The notes: generated by a model from the letters alone, not told the origin. DNA of 64,000 nucleotides from Candidatus Zixiibacteriota bacterium (GCA_016933695.1 JAFGAL010000020.1:100574-164573); one strand, 5' to 3'; counted from the stretch's first letter, positions 8,600 to 17,640 are shown. Made by a program: numbers and translations.

Positions 8600-10441
8600 T
8601 CAGTATGAACCGCGATAAAACTCGTCGATATAATTCTCCACCTTGGCGCTTTGCATGAGACTTTCAAACCAGCGCTGGAACACGTCATTCTGTTTTTTAT
8701 ACAACACCGCGGTTTCGAGTGAATCGCGCACCTGTTCGAATTCATCCAGGGTAGGCGATGCCTTTTCCACCAGTTTGAAAATGACCACGCCGTTGCGAAA
8801 ATCGGTGGGCTGGGAAAGCTGATCCACCTGCTGAAGAGCGAACACGGTGGCCATTACCAGCGGTTCCTTGCCGATATTCGGGATGACCGAATTCCGGTTG
8901 ATTTTGTCTTTCACCGCATAGGGGAATCCGAAATCGCGACTGGCCTGGGAGAGCGACATGCCCCCTTCGAGCGCCTTGTGGATCACCTGGGCGGTATCGC
9001 GGGCGGCCTCCATGACCCGGTCACTGCGCAGACGCGCCATGATTGCGTTTTTCATTTCCTCGAACGGTTTGTATCCGGCGGGAATGTGTTCGGTGATTTT
9101 GAAGACGAAATAGCTATCCTTTCCGGTAAACATGTCGGAAATCGTTCCGACCGGATTGTCCAGCGCGAAATCCGACACCTTTGGATTGATACCGATGGAC
9201 TGGATATACCCGTCGCGCGTGAACGGCCGGGATTCAATCGGCGTGATGCCGTATTCCTCGGCGGCTTCATCGAATCCCTTTTCTTTGGCGATCTCGGCGA
9301 AATCCCGGGCTTCACGTTCGATCTGATCGATCGTCTCCTGCGACGCCTCGACTCTCAGCAGAATATGTGCGGCATGCCGCATTTCGACTTCTTCATCTTT
9401 AGCATTGGTGGCGTTTGCCGCGGGCTTCTTTTCGGTTTTAATGCCGAGCAGTTTGATAATATGCCAGCCGAACTGGGTCTTGACCGGCGGGCTGATCTGA
9501 TCGATTTCCATCGACCAGACGGCGCTGTCGAATGGGGCCACCATACGGCCGCGCTCGAACCAGTCAAGATCGCCGCCATTGGCCGCGGAACCATCCATCG
9601 ACCAGACCTGCGCCAGTTCGCCGAAATCGACTCCGGCCACGGCGCTGTCATACACTTCCCTGGCCAGGGCGTATTCACGATCCCAGTCGGTCTGTGACGG
9701 CTTCAATTCGAAATTCGCCATTCGGATGACGGCCTGTTCGTCGATGGCATAGGATTCGAGGTTTTCATCATAGAACGCCTTCGCATCTTCATCGGTCGGC
9801 TCCGGCTGTTTCCCGGTCAAATCGCCTTTGGGAACGTACAGGTATCCGATTTTAACCTCCTCGCGGTCTTCCATAAAGGCCTGCTGAACTTCAGCCGGCG
9901 TGATGCGAATGGTGCTGATGATTTCCTGTTGCAATTTGAATCGCTGGATATCGGGGAGCACGTATTGTTCCACCGATGCCCAGAACGGCGCGTTGTCCGG
10001 ATTGATCATCGCCGCCGCATATTTCTGCGGATCGAATTTGCCGTCGGTCTGGAACTGCTGTGCCGTTTGCAACATCTGCGGCGGATACGCGCGCAGGAAT
10101 CCGAACAATTCCTCACTGGTGACAGTGATGTCGTATTTTTTAATCTGCTGGTTCATCAGGTAATCCACCAGCATTTCCTGCCAGGCCTGATCACGAAGTT
10201 CGGCCAGGCGGCTGGTCGGCAGATCATAATCCAGTTTATCCTGTTCCTCGCGGATCAATCGGTTGTAGACGCGTTCGAAGGTTTGCCAGGGGATCTCTTC
10301 TCCGTTGATAACGCCGATGACATTGCTCGTACTGCGGGAACGCGTGAAATCGGCACCCCACTCAAGAACAATCATACCGGTAAAGAAAATCAGGACGATG
10401 ATAATAATCGGGAAAATCAGTTTTCTTAAAAACTCAAACAT
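8600..10441 (-). CDS. PpiD/SurA-like peptidyl-prolyl isomerase, membrane-anchored
   Basis: A 613-residue periplasmic foldase anchored by an N-terminal membrane helix (residues about 7-28, LIFPIIIIVLIFFTG). A SurA-N-type chaperone region follows, then two parvulin-like segments: one around 230-340 with GELAQVWSMDGSAANGGDLDWF and GWHIIKLL, and a second around 355-480 starting RHAAHILLR. The architecture matches PpiD, which helps newly exported outer-membrane and periplasmic proteins fold at the SecYEG exit. AAGGAG lies before the ATG. A TTGCGT-N16-TATATT promoter (10511-10484) reads toward it, divergent from the M23 peptidase gene. The isomerase activity of each segment is uncertain. Confidence 0.9.
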   Translation of the reverse strand: MFEFLRKLIFPIIIIVLIFFTGMIVLEWGADFTRSRSTSNVIGVINGEEIPWQTFERVYNRLIREEQDKLDYDLPTSRLAELRDQAWQEMLVDYLMNQQIKKYDITVTSEELFGFLRAYPPQMLQTAQQFQTDGKFDPQKYAAAMINPDNAPFWASVEQYVLPDIQRFKLQQEIISTIRITPAEVQQAFMEDREEVKIGYLYVPKGDLTGKQPEPTDEDAKAFYDENLESYAIDEQAVIRMANFELKPSQTDWDREYALAREVYDSAVAGVDFGELAQVWSMDGSAANGGDLDWFERGRMVAPFDSAVWSMEIDQISPPVKTQFGWHIIKLLGIKTEKKPAANATNAKDEEVEMRHAAHILLRVEASQETIDQIEREARDFAEIAKEKGFDEAAEEYGITPIESRPFTRDGYIQSIGINPKVSDFALDNPVGTISDMFTGKDSYFVFKITEHIPAGYKPFEEMKNAIMARLRSDRVMEAARDTAQVIHKALEGGMSLSQASRDFGFPYAVKDKINRNSVIPNIGKEPLVMATVFALQQVDQLSQPTDFRNGVVIFKLVEKASPTLDEFEQVRDSLETAVLYKKQNDVFQRWFESLMQSAKVENYIDEFYRGSY

Positions 10442-10483
10442 CTGCCAAACTCCTTAATTGTCGTAATCAAAATACAGGCCGAT

Positions 10484-10511
10484 AATATACGCTAAAAACC
10501 CAAATACGCAA
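10484..10511 (-). promoter_or_regulatory. Putative sigma-70 promoter of the PpiD-like gene
   Basis: Reading the minus strand: TTGCGT (10511-10506), 16-base spacer, TATATT (10489-10484), with the start codon about 40 bases further on behind an AAGGAG site. Confidence 0.5.
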
Positions 10512-10545
10512 GCGACTTATTAACGTCATTCGACCGGAAAAACCT

Positions 10546-10574
10546 TTGACTTTGAACTTCCATCATAATAACTT
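10546..10574 (+). promoter_or_regulatory. Putative promoter of the M23 peptidase gene, very short leader
   Basis: TTGACT (10546-10551), 17-base spacer, TAACTT (10569-10574). The ATG is 12 bases after the -10 element and has no Shine-Dalgarno sequence, so the leader would be about six bases. Confidence 0.35.
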
Positions 10575-10586
10575 GTTTAACCTGTT

Positions 10587-12851
10587 ATGACTATACTATC
10601 GACCCGGACAAGAGCTTTCTTTATCCTGATAATTATTTGTGTTTCAGGCGCATACGCGGATTCCCCGCGCTGGCCGGTAGACGGCGAGATCGATTTATCC
10701 TCGTCGTTTTGCGAATTCCGGCCGGGACATTTCCACGGCGGGGTCGATATTCGTACCGGCGGCAGGGAGGGCCGCGAAGTTTTGGCCCCGGCCGACGGGT
10801 ATGTCTGGCGGATCAGGTATTCCTACGGCGGCTACGGCAAAGCCCTGTACCTGAAAGACCATGATGGACATATGTACGTGTTCGGCCACCTGTCGCGGCT
10901 CGACAACTCTCTGGAGCGACTGGTTCACGCGCATCAGTATGCGGCCAAACGATATTATCTCGATCTCTATTTCCCGCCGGACTCGCTTCCGGTGACGGCG
11001 GGAGAGGTGATCGCCTATTCCGGGCAGACCGGTTACGGTGGTCCGCATATACACTTCGAAAAACGAACTTCTGACAACAAACCGCTGAATCCGCTTACGA
11101 ACGGTTTTGCGCTCAACGACAACTTCCCGCCGGTGATTCGGGAAATGCAAATGGTGTACCGTGACAGCACCTCGGTTTTTCCCAACGGCAAACGCCGCCA
11201 GGTGATCCCGGTGCGGTTCGACCGCGACCGCAATCGCTATGTGGTCGACTCGGTGTATCTGGTGCAGGGGGATGTCGGTTTCGCGGTCAAGGCCTTCGAT
11301 CAAATCCGGCACAACGGACCGAGTCTGAACCTGTACCGGGTGCGCTTGTTTATCGACGATTACCTGTATTACGAAAACACGTTCGAGCAGTACGATTACG
11401 CCGAGACGGGCATGGTCGATCTGCTCTTCGATTATTACATGCTGATGCAGGATTGGGATGACTGGCACGTGCTGTTCGATCGCCCCGGCAAGAAATTCAG
11501 CGGCAGTACGTCCTATCATGCCGACCGGGGGGGATTCAGCGGTTCGACCCGTTACAGCTACGGGATGCATACCGCGCGGGTCGAGACCTACGATGCCGCC
11601 GGGAATCGCTCCGATCTCGAGTTCCGGTTCATGTTCGCGCCATCCGGGACCTTTTTCACGCCGCGCTGGGCGGGGGATTCCACGCTGTATCTGACCGCCT
11701 GCCCCGATCTGGAATATATCGATATCAAGCGAGTGATTGTCTCCGGATATAACGGCGCCGGCGGATGGAAACATTTCGATCCCTCGTCGATCGAGGCGCG
11801 CGGGCGGAACAATTACGTGGTGCATGTGCCGCCGGGCCGCCGCGACTGGCAGAAACTGCGGATCAGTGTCGCGGGAGTATCGGGATGGTACAAGGATGAT
11901 TTGTATCTGTCGATGGCGTCGCCGAGGGATATGTCGTACGACATCGACTATCGCCTGGAAGGGCGCGGTGTGCGATTTACCGTCACCACCCGTGACCGTC
12001 TGGCGCCAATACCGCGACTGGAGCTGGTGTATGAAGACGGGTACACGTGTCATGTTCCGGTGACGGCGGTGTCGCCGCGTACGTATGCGGCATTTTACCG
12101 TGCCGATCATATCGCGACGCGTATCATCCGATGCTATGTATACACCGAACACAGCGTGACGCCGATCGCGAGCCGGGATGTGAATTTACTTGCGGTCGGC
12201 GTGGGACTGAAACCCCTGCGGTACTCAGTGGATAAGATATTCACGGTTACGGCCGACGCCGGATGTACCTATGCGCCGATTCTGATCGAGGCATATCGCG
12301 ACAATCGACGCTTCCCGCGCAAGGCCGACCGCATCGGCGGCGTGTATGTCCTGGGACCGGAAACCCTGCCGCTGGCGGGGGACGTGATCGTGTCGTTCCG
12401 GGGCGATTTCACCGCCAATGATACTCAGGTGGCGGTGTACCGGTTGAATGACGACAACGAATGGTCGCCGCTGGAAACGACGCGGGAACAGGGACGGCTA
12501 TCGGCCCGGACAAGCCTGATGGGGACCTATGCGGTTTTACGGGACACCGAGGCGCCGCGCGTGAAAAATATTTCGCCGGGAAGGAACCGGTCGATCGCAT
12601 CGGTCTATCCCGAAATCCACTGCATGGTCAGCGATAAGCTTTCCGGCATTGAAGATGACGACGATGTGGCGGTATATATTGACGGCGAATGGGCGATTCC
12701 GGAATACGACCCGGAAACCGAAGTACTGAAGACGGTCGCGCCGGTCAAACTCACCGACGGCCGTCATGAGATTACATTTATAGTCTCGGATCGCGCCGGC
12801 AACAGCCGGACCGTGACCTCCGAGTTTGTGGTCGACACGAATAAAAAATAA
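10587..12851 (+). CDS. Exported M23-family metallopeptidase with Ig-like C-terminal region
   Basis: A 754-residue secreted protein. Residues 1-24 form a signal peptide ending in AYADS. The LytM/M23 zinc domain occupies roughly 30-170: H50 and D54 (HFHGGVD) and H154/H156 (GGPHIHFEK) give the HxxxD and HxH zinc ligands, with GHMYVFGHL between. Such enzymes cut peptidoglycan cross-bridges during growth or division. The remaining ~580 residues are beta-rich, with a cadherin/Ig-like region near the end (DTEAPRVKNISP, SDKLSGIED, IVSDRAGNSRTV). No terminal sorting tail is seen. The gene lacks a Shine-Dalgarno sequence. The rhomboid gene follows 18 bases later. Confidence 0.88.
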   Translation: MTILSTRTRAFFILIIICVSGAYADSPRWPVDGEIDLSSSFCEFRPGHFHGGVDIRTGGREGREVLAPADGYVWRIRYSYGGYGKALYLKDHDGHMYVFGHLSRLDNSLERLVHAHQYAAKRYYLDLYFPPDSLPVTAGEVIAYSGQTGYGGPHIHFEKRTSDNKPLNPLTNGFALNDNFPPVIREMQMVYRDSTSVFPNGKRRQVIPVRFDRDRNRYVVDSVYLVQGDVGFAVKAFDQIRHNGPSLNLYRVRLFIDDYLYYENTFEQYDYAETGMVDLLFDYYMLMQDWDDWHVLFDRPGKKFSGSTSYHADRGGFSGSTRYSYGMHTARVETYDAAGNRSDLEFRFMFAPSGTFFTPRWAGDSTLYLTACPDLEYIDIKRVIVSGYNGAGGWKHFDPSSIEARGRNNYVVHVPPGRRDWQKLRISVAGVSGWYKDDLYLSMASPRDMSYDIDYRLEGRGVRFTVTTRDRLAPIPRLELVYEDGYTCHVPVTAVSPRTYAAFYRADHIATRIIRCYVYTEHSVTPIASRDVNLLAVGVGLKPLRYSVDKIFTVTADAGCTYAPILIEAYRDNRRFPRKADRIGGVYVLGPETLPLAGDVIVSFRGDFTANDTQVAVYRLNDDNEWSPLETTREQGRLSARTSLMGTYAVLRDTEAPRVKNISPGRNRSIASVYPEIHCMVSDKLSGIEDDDDVAVYIDGEWAIPEYDPETEVLKTVAPVKLTDGRHEITFIVSDRAGNSRTVTSEFVVDTNKK

Positions 12852-12868
12852 TATCGCAACGGACCGGC

Positions 12869-13564
12869 ATGTTTATTCCGCTGAAAGATGAAAATCCGAC
12901 CGTTCACAAGCCGTATGTGACCATCGGATTGATCGTTCTCAATGCGCTGATTTACCTGTACATGTTGCCGCTTTCCCCGCAGGGATATCAGGCGTTTGTA
13001 TATCAATTCGGATTGATCCCGTATGAATTGGTGCACCTGACGGAATTGACCCCGGAGATATCCTCGCCGGTGTTATTGTCACCATTCAGCAGTATGTTTC
13101 TGCATGGCGGTTTCATGCACCTGGCGGGCAATATGCTGTATCTCTGGATTTTCGGCAACAATATCGAGGACTTCCTCGGGCCGGTCAAGTTCCTGCTGTT
13201 TTATGTTCTCTCCGGGCTGGCGGCAGCTTTTTTGTTTATCGTGTTCAGTCCCAATTCACAGATCCCGCTGGTGGGGGCGTCGGGGGCCATTGCGGGAGTC
13301 ATGGGTGCGTACATTGTTCTCTTCCCCCGGGCGCGGATACTGACGCTGCTGTTTTTGTTTTATTTCATCCGATTGATTCATGTCCCCGCGTCGATTATTC
13401 TGGGATTCTGGTTCGTGTATCAACTGCTGATGTCCGGTTTTGCCTCCGGCGGTGGTGGTGTGGCCTGGCTGGCGCACGTCGGCGGATTCGCTTTTGGGTA
13501 TCTGATCTTTCGCTTTTTCGCGGCCAAACGGCGGGGCCGTGTTTCAGCTCACCATTTTCGTTAA
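12869..13564 (+). CDS. Rhomboid-family intramembrane serine protease
   Basis: Polytopic membrane protease of 231 residues with about six hydrophobic helices. The catalytic pair is S138 in GASGAIAGVMG and H203 in LAHVGGFAFGY. The FLHGGFMHLAGNMLYLWIFG segment holds the conserved HxxxHxxxN of helix 2. Rhomboids cleave transmembrane helices of substrates; a partner cannot be named. It sits directly behind the M23 peptidase and is probably cotranscribed. Its 3' end faces the minus-strand RNA terminator at 13584. Confidence 0.92.
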   Translation: MFIPLKDENPTVHKPYVTIGLIVLNALIYLYMLPLSPQGYQAFVYQFGLIPYELVHLTELTPEISSPVLLSPFSSMFLHGGFMHLAGNMLYLWIFGNNIEDFLGPVKFLLFYVLSGLAAAFLFIVFSPNSQIPLVGASGAIAGVMGAYIVLFPRARILTLLFLFYFIRLIHVPASIILGFWFVYQLLMSGFASGGGGVAWLAHVGGFAFGYLIFRFFAAKRRGRVSAHHFR

Positions 13565-13583
13565 GCAATAAAAGACAGCGGAT

Positions 13584-13631
13584 AAAAAAAGGCCGGGTCA
13601 TTCCGGATACTTACTGTCCGAATGACCCGGC
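13584..13631 (-). terminator. Intrinsic terminator of the minus-strand RNA
   Basis: Stem GCCGGGTCATT (13592-13602) with AATGACCCGGC (13621-13631), extended by CGGA/TCCG around a 9-base loop with one bulged C; on the minus strand it is followed by a run of seven U (13590-13584). It could also stop plus-strand rhomboid transcripts, but the T-run is only on the minus side. Confidence 0.88.
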
Positions 13632-13840
13632 GGTATGCGGAGAATGCGAACCGGTGGCAGGGCCTGTTTCTTCGGCTCTTCATATGCTCGCAGTTCCCCG
13701 AGTCGAGAAGCTCGACCTGAGGAATGACTCTCGCCGTCCCAGGGGCTTGCAGGACCCCCCCATTTTGCATACGGTTAGCAACCGTTCAGGTCCGCCTTAC
13801 AAATAGCCCCTCCCAGAGGCTGTGCTTTATTTGTGTTGTG
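13584..13840 (-). ncRNA. Probable structured non-coding RNA (identity unknown)
   Basis: On the minus strand the region folds into nested stems and ends in a textbook intrinsic terminator. Reading 5' to 3' on the minus strand: an ACAAATA...TATTTGT hairpin with inner AGCCTC/GGGGCT (13838-13801), a closing stem GGCGG (13797-13793) with CCGCC (13634-13630), a hairpin ACGGTT-GCT-AACCGT inside it, and a central hairpin TTCCTC-AG-GTCGAG-CTT-CTCGAC-TC-GGGGAA (about 13724-13695) midway between the closing strands. No coding potential is convincing on either strand. The closed part is about 168 bases, similar to 6S RNA, but I find no diagnostic SRP, RNase P, tmRNA or known riboswitch motif. The 5' end is approximate. 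Confidence 0.5.
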
Positions 13841-14229
13841 CTGATTAGGCCGAAGTGATTGTTGCACGAGGGACTGGTAAAATCACCGATGAATCGGGTT
13901 ACGGATACACCAAGCCATCGTTTAAGAACATCTGTCGGCTGTCAGTTGTGATTGTGATAATAGTATCACCGCTCTGTAAATATAAAATAGCCGGAATCGC
14001 CGGTACTGTCAAGCCGAAATATGACCGCTTTGGACATTTTCGCGGAATTGCCGGACGGCTGTGGAAGCGAGAAGTCATTCCAGGTGCCATTTTGCCGGTG
14101 CCATCAACATGGATTTAGCTTTGCAACTTTTTTGTTGCTTTTTATATCGCGGGGGTGTAATCTTGCGTCCAAATTGTCGACACGTAAAAAAAGGCCGATA
14201 ACATCAGGAACGGCAGGTAAAGGAACAGC
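13841..14229. other. Gene-free upstream region of mreB
   Basis: About 390 bases without a supported gene. The AT-rich part around 13950-14000 (GTGATAATAGTATCACC, a palindrome, then TAAATATAAAATAG) may hold the mreB promoter and an operator. No conclusive -35/-10 pair was identified. Confidence 0.35.
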
Positions 14230-15258
14230 TTGGGACTCTTTGACTTTATTTCGAATGACATCGGTATAGATCTCGGCACGGCCAATACCCTGGTCTTTGT
14301 CCGGGGGCAGGGAATTGTCCTGAACGAACCGTCGGTGGTTGCGATCGAACGTGCCACCGGAAAAGTGCTCGCGGTCGGTTCCGCCGCCAAGGAAATGCTG
14401 GGCCGGACGCCCGGTGAAATCGCCGCGATCAGACCGCTCAAGGACGGCGTCATCGCCGATTTTGAAATCTCCGAAAAACTGCTGGCGGATTTTATCCGAC
14501 GGGTAATCCGTCATAGGTACCTGATGAAACCGCGGATTGTTATCTCGGTCCCGTCAGGCATCACCGAAGTTGAAAAACGTGCGGTGCGCGATTCGGCCGA
14601 AAACGCCGGCGCCCGCGAAGTGTATCTTCTGCAGGAACCGATGGCGGCCGCGATCGGGGTCGGCCTGCCGGTGGATCAGCCGTCGGGGGTGATGGTGATC
14701 GATATCGGCGGCGGCACCTCGGAAATCGCCGTTATCGCCTTGCACGGTATTGTCAACAATATTTCGATTCGTATCGCCGGTGATGAACTCAACGAAGCGA
14801 TCGTCATGTATCTGAAAAAGAATTACAATCTGCTGATCGGGGAGTTGACCGCGGAAGAGATTAAAATTCGGATCGGGTCGGCGTTTCCGCTGGAAAAAGA
14901 GTTGTCGATGGAAATCAAGGGGCGTGATCTGGTGGCCGGTGTGCCGAAAAATCTCAAGCTGTCATCGGTTCAGGTCCGGGAGGCCTTGGTGGAGCCGATC
15001 GACCGGATTGTCGAGGCGGTTCGTCAATCGCTGGAAAAAACCCCTCCGGAGCTGGCATCCGATATTCTCGATCGGGGGATAATACTCACCGGCGGCGGGG
15101 CGTTATTGCGCGGGCTGGATCGTCGATTGCGCCAGGAAACGAATTTGCCGGTTAATGTTGCCGAGGACCCGCTGACCTGTGTCGTTCGCGGAACAGGTAA
15201 AGTGTTGGAAAACTTGCAGTTATATTCGAAAGTGCTGGTCAAGAGCCGGCCGGATTAA
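14230..15258 (+). CDS. mreB: Rod shape-determining protein MreB
   Basis: Actin-like ATPase that forms filaments under the inner membrane and directs lateral cell-wall synthesis. The 342 residues contain the usual opening [19 protein letters not shown] (phosphate 1), [13 protein letters not shown] (phosphate 2) and [12 protein letters not shown] (adenosine motif). The start is a TTG at 14230 behind AAGGAAC; the first residues [10 protein letters not shown] are a typical amphipathic membrane anchor. mreC and mreD, usually next, are absent; a terminator follows immediately, so mreB is monocistronic here. The window therefore suggests a rod-shaped cell, with the rest of the elongasome elsewhere. 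Confidence 0.96.
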   Translation: MGLFDFISNDIGIDLGTANTLVFVRGQGIVLNEPSVVAIERATGKVLAVGSAAKEMLGRTPGEIAAIRPLKDGVIADFEISEKLLADFIRRVIRHRYLMKPRIVISVPSGITEVEKRAVRDSAENAGAREVYLLQEPMAAAIGVGLPVDQPSGVMVIDIGGGTSEIAVIALHGIVNNISIRIAGDELNEAIVMYLKKNYNLLIGELTAEEIKIRIGSAFPLEKELSMEIKGRDLVAGVPKNLKLSSVQVREALVEPIDRIVEAVRQSLEKTPPELASDILDRGIILTGGGALLRGLDRRLRQETNLPVNVAEDPLTCVVRGTGKVLENLQLYSKVLVKSRPD

Positions 15259-15283
15259 CCGCGTGGCGGCCGAAAAGAAACAC

Positions 15284-15316
15284 AGGGCATGATACCATAT
15301 CTGCCCTTTTTTTTTT
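15284..15316 (+). terminator. Intrinsic terminator after mreB
   Basis: AGGGCA (15284-15289) pairs with TGCCCT (15302-15307) around a 12-base loop and is followed by about ten T residues. Confidence 0.8.
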
Positions 15317-15362
15317 CGTCTTTTTGGGGGACGGTGTGTCAAAGGAATAGCACTGGGGAAAT

Positions 15363-15902
15363 ATGGAACTGGACGAAAAGACACTGGTTGCCCAGGCCCA
15401 GGCCGGCGACCGAAAAGCATTTGACGCACTGGTTAGAGAGAATAAAGACAAGATGTTTGCCCTGCTTTACAAAATGACCGCCGATCGCGAAACCGCGCTG
15501 GATCTGCTTCAGGAGACCTTCCTGACGGCATACAAACGACTCGCGGATTTTCGCGGAGAAGCCGGGTTTTCCAGCTGGCTGTATCGGATTGCGACCAACA
15601 AAGCGCTCAATCATATCCGGCGGGGCAAAATTGTATCGTTTTTATCGTTCGGTCGGGTTCCTCAGGCGGAACCCGCGTATGTCATGAAAGACCGGCTCGA
15701 GAATACGCAACTGCAGAAAGCATTGGCGAAGGCTCAGGCGGAACTTCCGCCCAAGCAGAAGATGGTGTTCCATCTGCGCTTTCACGAGGAATTGCCCTTT
15801 GCCGAAATTGCCACCATTCTCGGGAAAAGTGAATCGACGGTGAAAACCAATTATCAACGGGCGGTGGAAAAACTTCGCGACCGCCTCAGGGAGTTTAAAT
15901 AA
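15363..15902 (+). CDS. ECF-type RNA polymerase sigma factor
   Basis: A 179-residue sigma-70-family factor of the extracytoplasmic-function type. Region 2 runs from about 8 to 80 (AFDALVRENKDKM, DLLQETFLTAYKRL, FSSWLYRIATNKALNHIRR). Region 4 spans about 115-175 (LPPKQKMVFHLRFHEELPFAEIA, KSESTVKTNYQRAVEKL). It is the first gene of an apparent four-gene unit with a membrane protein and two LTxxQ periplasmic proteins, so it probably drives an envelope- or metal-stress response and its own operon. There is a short GGGGAAAT stretch before the ATG. Confidence 0.92.
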   Translation: MELDEKTLVAQAQAGDRKAFDALVRENKDKMFALLYKMTADRETALDLLQETFLTAYKRLADFRGEAGFSSWLYRIATNKALNHIRRGKIVSFLSFGRVPQAEPAYVMKDRLENTQLQKALAKAQAELPPKQKMVFHLRFHEELPFAEIATILGKSESTVKTNYQRAVEKLRDRLREFK

Positions 15903-15905
15903 GTC

Positions 15906-16424
15906 ATGAAACGGGAAGAGGAAAACCGGGAGCTGTTGCACAAGTTCGGTCGACTCGCCGATGATGCCGAATCGGTTGGCGAGGTGCCGGACGATCTGCT
16001 GAAGCTGGAAGGGGTCCTGCGCGACATGGAAACCGCGCCGTTGACCGCTACTGCGTCCTCCCGCCTGATGGCTGATTTGAACGACAGCATCGACCGACTG
16101 GAACAGCAGGCCCACGGCTGGAATCGTTTTGGCATTCGCTACGGCATCTCACTGGCGGCGATTCTGCTTCTGGTGGGTATTTCCATGATGAGTCTGGGGC
16201 CGGTCGACTATTACTCCGCCGACGTGAATTACCTGACCCGGGTCTATTATGAAGAAATGGATTCGGTCAGCACCGAAATCCTCGGAGCGGAGTATTTCGA
16301 CAATGTGGTCAACGCCTACCTGTGGCATAACGGCACGGGGACGATCGACGAGGTGGTCGGCGATTTGACGACCGAGGAGTACGAGTATCTCAAGAACAAT
16401 CTGCAGGTTGGAGATATATTATGA
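15906..16424 (+). CDS. Putative anti-sigma factor, single-pass membrane protein
   Basis: A 172-residue protein starting four bases after the ECF gene. Residues 1-75 are charged and helical (cytoplasmic), a membrane segment lies at about 80-99 (ISLAAILLLVGISMMSLG), and about 70 residues are periplasmic, ending in a helical TTEEYEYLKNNL. It lacks the HxxxCxxC zinc motif of classical ZAS anti-sigmas, so the assignment rests on gene order and topology. Its stop overlaps the next start by four bases (ATGA). Confidence 0.55.
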   Translation: MKREEENRELLHKFGRLADDAESVGEVPDDLLKLEGVLRDMETAPLTATASSRLMADLNDSIDRLEQQAHGWNRFGIRYGISLAAILLLVGISMMSLGPVDYYSADVNYLTRVYYEEMDSVSTEILGAEYFDNVVNAYLWHNGTGTIDEVVGDLTTEEYEYLKNNLQVGDIL

Positions 16425-16951
16425 AACGGAAATCAGTTGTAATGGTGATGGTGTTGCTGGCCATGTGCTGGATGAGCGATACGCTTCAGGCACAGCCGGG
16501 ACCACCCGATGCATCGCCCCCGGACGGGATGCCGATGCCGCAGATGAAGGATCTGGAAAACCTGCGACTGCTGAAGTTGCTGGACGTTCTCGATCTGACC
16601 GAGGAACAATCCCCGGCGTTCATTGCGGCTTTTAGTCAATTCCGGAAAGACGGCAACGAGCTTCGTGAAGCGGTCGACGCGGAAGTCGACACGCTGACCG
16701 AAATGTTGAAAGCCGAACCGCCCGATGAGATCAAAATCGGCGAGCGGGTCAGGAGTATCGACCGGTTGCGCGTCCGCAGGGAACAAAGCGTGGAGGCATT
16801 CCACAAAGAGGCCGCCGAGATTTTAACCCCGGTGCAACTGGGGCGGATGGTGGCTTTTGAGTTGCGCTTTGACCGGGAATTGATCGAACGTATCCGCGGA
16901 TTCAGGGGTGGCCGGAGAGGATCGAAGTCACCGGGGACTGACGATTTTTGA
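16421..16951 (+). CDS. Periplasmic LTxxQ-motif protein (CpxP/Spy/ZraP-like)
   Basis: A 176-residue exported protein: signal peptide of about 25 residues ending LQAQ, a Pro/Met-rich linker (PGPPDASPPDGMPMPQ), then an all-helical domain with two LTxxQ-like repeats (LTEEQSPAF and LTPVQLGRM). Family members bind misfolded proteins or metals and damp envelope stress signalling. The Met-rich linker could bind copper, but this is inference. It is translationally coupled to the putative anti-sigma gene. The C-terminus (GGRRGSKSPGTDDF) is basic and unstructured. Confidence 0.72.
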   Translation: MKRKSVVMVMVLLAMCWMSDTLQAQPGPPDASPPDGMPMPQMKDLENLRLLKLLDVLDLTEEQSPAFIAAFSQFRKDGNELREAVDAEVDTLTEMLKAEPPDEIKIGERVRSIDRLRVRREQSVEAFHKEAAEILTPVQLGRMVAFELRFDRELIERIRGFRGGRRGSKSPGTDDF

Positions 16952-16974
16952 CAACAAATGAGGAGGTAGTTACC

Positions 16975-17541
16975 ATGAGACGCAGTCTATTCTTTACCGC
17001 CGTGACGATTCTGATCGTTGCCTCTGTTGCCGTTGCCAATCCCGGTCAGCGGGGGCAGAGGAACGGTCCGGGTGACGGTATGTGCCAGCGGGGCGACACT
17101 GGTCCCAGGGGCGGCGGTTTCGGAGACGGTGGAATGAGAATCGGCATGCTTCTGGCGATGGCCGATGAAATCGGTCTCGATCAGAAACAGAAAGGCCAAT
17201 TGATTAATCTGCATCAGCAGTTCGGCCTTCAGCGAATCGAAATGAAAGCCGGTCTGGACAAGGCCGAATTCAATCTGCAACACCTGCGCATGACCGATGC
17301 GTCCGAAGGCGCCGTTCTCGCCGCGATGGACGAGGTCGGTGAGTTGCGGACCGAAATGCAGAAAATTCGCTATCAGCATCGTCAGAAGGTCAAAGATGTG
17401 CTGACGGCTGAACAGACAGAGAAACTTACCGTGTTAATGAAAGAACGCCGGCCGATGAACGGGCAGGGATTTCGTGGCGATGGCCAACGTCAGGATGATC
17501 CGCCCGATGCTCCCCGTGGCGCGGGTCGGCGTGGTTGGTAA
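16975..17541 (+). CDS. Second periplasmic LTxxQ-type protein
   Basis: A 188-residue exported helical protein, start chosen at 16975 behind a strong AGGAGGT. The signal peptide runs to about VAVAN; a Gly/Arg-rich segment (QRGQRNGPGDGM) follows, then a helical domain with LDQKQKGQL and LTAEQTEKLTVLM, the family repeat. It ends in a disordered Gly/Asp/Arg tail. It resembles the previous gene in layout more than in sequence, suggesting an old duplication. A perfect terminator ends the ECF unit just downstream. Confidence 0.75.
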   Translation: MRRSLFFTAVTILIVASVAVANPGQRGQRNGPGDGMCQRGDTGPRGGGFGDGGMRIGMLLAMADEIGLDQKQKGQLINLHQQFGLQRIEMKAGLDKAEFNLQHLRMTDASEGAVLAAMDEVGELRTEMQKIRYQHRQKVKDVLTAEQTEKLTVLMKERRPMNGQGFRGDGQRQDDPPDAPRGAGRRGW

Positions 17542-17572
17542 ATAGCATTCCCCCAGTGCGATACCAACAAAA

Positions 17573-17601
17573 AAAGGCAGACGAATATTGTCTGCCTTTT
17601 T
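17573..17601. terminator. Intrinsic terminator of the ECF operon
   Basis: GGCAGAC (17576-17582), GAATATT loop, GTCTGCC (17590-17596), then TTTTT; the A-run on the left makes it bidirectional. Confidence 0.9.
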
Positions 17602-17640
17602 ACATTTCTTACAATTTCGGGCCTGTCATTATGGCAGGCC

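Noticed and set aside
8978..9697. Long plus-strand frame opposite the PpiD-like gene
   Set aside because: It is antisense to a well-supported foldase, has no ribosome-binding site and the composition of a shadow frame.
10695..12152. 485-codon minus-strand frame opposite the M23 peptidase
   Set aside because: Rich in His, Arg and Ile as expected from reverse reading of a GC-rich coding strand; no motif and no start site.
13592..13631. Terminator of the rhomboid gene on the plus strand
   Set aside because: The U-run is on the minus-strand side only, so it primarily ends a minus-strand transcript; plus-strand use would be weak.
13584..13840. Cobalamin, SAM, TPP or c-di-GMP riboswitch
   Set aside because: Consensus core segments of these families are not seen, and no gene follows on the minus strand that it could control.
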